Source of the DNA: Chitinophagales bacterium
GTDB lineage: Bacteria > Bacteroidota > Bacteroidia > Chitinophagales > UBA2359
Direction of reading: 5' to 3'
NCBI GenBank assembly: GCA_020631035.1
Contig: JAHDIA010000463.1
Location: 1 to 5,287 of the forward strand
Length of the DNA stretch: 5,287 bases
Within the stretch, counting starts at the first letter, position 1, and every line of letters starts with the position of its first letter. The position numbers and the translations under genes were made by a program. The notes beneath the pieces were generated by a model. That model searched no databases. It was not told where the DNA came from and saw nothing but the letters and a program-made list of their open reading frames with translations. Of the stretch, positions 4,805-5,287 are shown one piece after another.

Positions 4805-5098
4805 ATGAACATCTTAAACGAATTCAAGTCTTTTGAAGTACAAAATGCAGATCAAGTAAACGGAGCCTGGGGAAGCTGGGGAAGTTGGGGAAGCTGGGGA
4901 GGAAGCTATAGTTCTTCTTCTCACAGCTACAGCAGCTACAGCTATAGCGGTGCAGATGGCAAAGACGGTAAAGATGGCAAAGATGGCCACTCTTACTCTT
5001 ATTCTGCCCCTTCTCATTCTTACTCTTACTCTGCACCTTCTTATCACATTGACCTTTCATCTGTTTGGTCGCACATTTCATCTTGGTGGTGCATTTAA
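4805..5098 (+). CDS. Modular Trp/Gly/Ser/Tyr-rich peptide precursor with GA-W leader, 97 residues
   Basis: The N-terminal 21 residues (LNEFKSFEVQNADQVNGA at 4-21) resemble the leader of the upstream peptide: both end V-x-G-A followed by Trp. Cleavage after Ala21 would release a 76-residue core made of modules. These are WGS three times then WGG (22-33), a Ser/Tyr/His run (34-48), GAD followed by GKD triplets (49-61), HSYSYSAPS twice (62-79), and a Trp-rich tail ending SSWWCI with the only Cys at residue 96. No transmembrane helix is evident. Third-position differences between repeat copies suggest that the peptide sequence is being kept. Composition recalls Gly/Ser-rich microcins, Trp-containing cyclophane RiPPs, or adhesive or silk-like peptides, but I cannot assign a family. 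The ATG shares TAATTATGAACA with the first peptide gene. The gene has its own promoter and terminator. Confidence 0.7.
   Translation: MNILNEFKSFEVQNADQVNGAWGSWGSWGSWGGSYSSSSHSYSSYSYSGADGKDGKDGKDGHSYSYSAPSHSYSYSAPSYHIDLSSVWSHISSWWCI
4868..4903 (+). repeat. 9-nt tandem repeat encoding Trp-Gly-Ser
   Basis: TGGGGAAGC, TGGGGAAGT, TGGGGAAGC and TGGGGAGGA follow one another in frame and encode WGS, WGS, WGS, WGG. Such an array can gain or lose units without a frameshift. Confidence 0.9.
4988..5041 (+). repeat. 27-nt tandem duplication encoding HSYSYSAPS twice
   Basis: Copies at 4988-5014 and 5015-5041 match at 24 of 27 bases. All three differences are third-position and silent, so both copies encode the same nine residues. 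Confidence 0.9.
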
Positions 5099-5110
5099 TT
5101 AAGACTAAAA

Positions 5111-5192
5111 AGTAACTTTAAATTTTATCCAATGTGGGAATAGTATAATAATAAAAGATCAGTTATCTTTTGTTTCTTAGTTTAAAGTTACT
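5111..5192 (+). other. Nested inverted repeats in the 3' region of the second peptide gene
   Basis: AGTAACTTTAAA (5111-5122) and TTTAAAGTTACT (5181-5192) are a perfect 12-bp inverted repeat enclosing 58 nt. Inside it, AAAAGAT (5153-5159) pairs with ATCTTTT (5165-5171) over a 5-nt loop. Together they could fold into a structured 3' untranslated region or a small processed RNA. Confidence 0.5.
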
Positions 5193-5205
5193 ATCATAAT
5201 TAATC

Positions 5206-5248
5206 AAAGTAAAGGTGGATATGTGAGAGTTCCACCTTTGCTTTTTAT
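5206..5248 (+). terminator. Rho-independent terminator of the second peptide gene
   Basis: AAAGGTGGA (5211-5219) pairs with TCCACCTTT (5231-5239). The stem extends through a G-T pair to AAAG (5206-5209) with CTTT (5241-5244), around an 11-nt loop and followed by a T run. It lies about 110 nt after the stop codon. Confidence 0.88.
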
Positions 5249-5287
5249 TACTCCTCCTCTATTTACCCAATTAACTCACCAACAACT

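Noticed and set aside
4949..4990. Collagen-like domain from GAD-GKD-GKD-GKD
   Set aside because: Only four Gly-x-x triplets are present and there is no proline, which is too short for a stable triple helix. It is better described as a hydrophilic linker module.
4814..5081. Leftward Arg/Val- or Lys/Cys-rich frames opposite the modular peptide gene
   Set aside because: They arise from the Ser/Tyr/Gly-rich repeats read backward. The plus-strand frame has the leader, promoter, shared start context and terminator.

Overview
This AT-rich window most likely comes from a chromosome of the phylum Bacteroidota. The evidence is a GSCFA-domain protein, strong use of TTG for leucine, A/T-rich start regions without clear Shine-Dalgarno sites, and promoters of the Bacteroidota type (TTG, about 20 bp, then TAnnTTTG). 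The large helical protein also resembles hypothetical proteins I associate with this phylum. I cannot place the genus from the sequence alone.

Layout. Bases 2-715 hold the 3' part of a GSCFA-family hydrolase-like gene that begins outside the window. Bases 716-1029 are a repeat-derived spacer with a 13-bp inverted repeat. Bases 1030-1668 encode a 1-Cys (Prx6-type) peroxiredoxin that ends at a strong intrinsic terminator. Bases 1717-2068 hold a second, oppositely oriented copy of the spacer element, then a three-unit array of hairpin-forming repeats. On the minus strand at 2069-2194 lies an unrecognised 41-codon reading frame that looks like a single-pass membrane protein; its tail and stop codon are made of repeat sequence. 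A canonical promoter at 2387-2417 precedes a 494-residue, probably helical-repeat cytoplasmic protein (2544-4028).

The most interesting part is 4043-5287. Two small genes (4139-4360 and 4805-5098) encode peptides with short leaders ending in V-K/N-G-A-W, resembling the double-glycine-type leaders of exported bacteriocin or RiPP precursors. Their predicted mature parts are unrelated. One is a 44-residue peptide with a single Cys. The other is a modular low-complexity peptide made of Trp-Gly-Ser triplets, Ser/Tyr runs, Gly-Lys-Asp triplets, a duplicated 9-residue His/Ser/Tyr block and a Trp-rich tail. Both genes are preceded by a gap-free 59-bp block with matching spacing that ends in a -7-like box, and both share the same 12 bases around the start codon. 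They therefore look like paralogous or co-regulated units. No modification enzyme, peptidase or transporter is in the window.

How the genes work together: the first two genes look like unrelated housekeeping genes separated by repeats. The helical-repeat protein and the two peptide genes lie on the same strand and could be functionally linked, for example as a cytoplasmic regulator with secreted peptides. That link rests on adjacency only.
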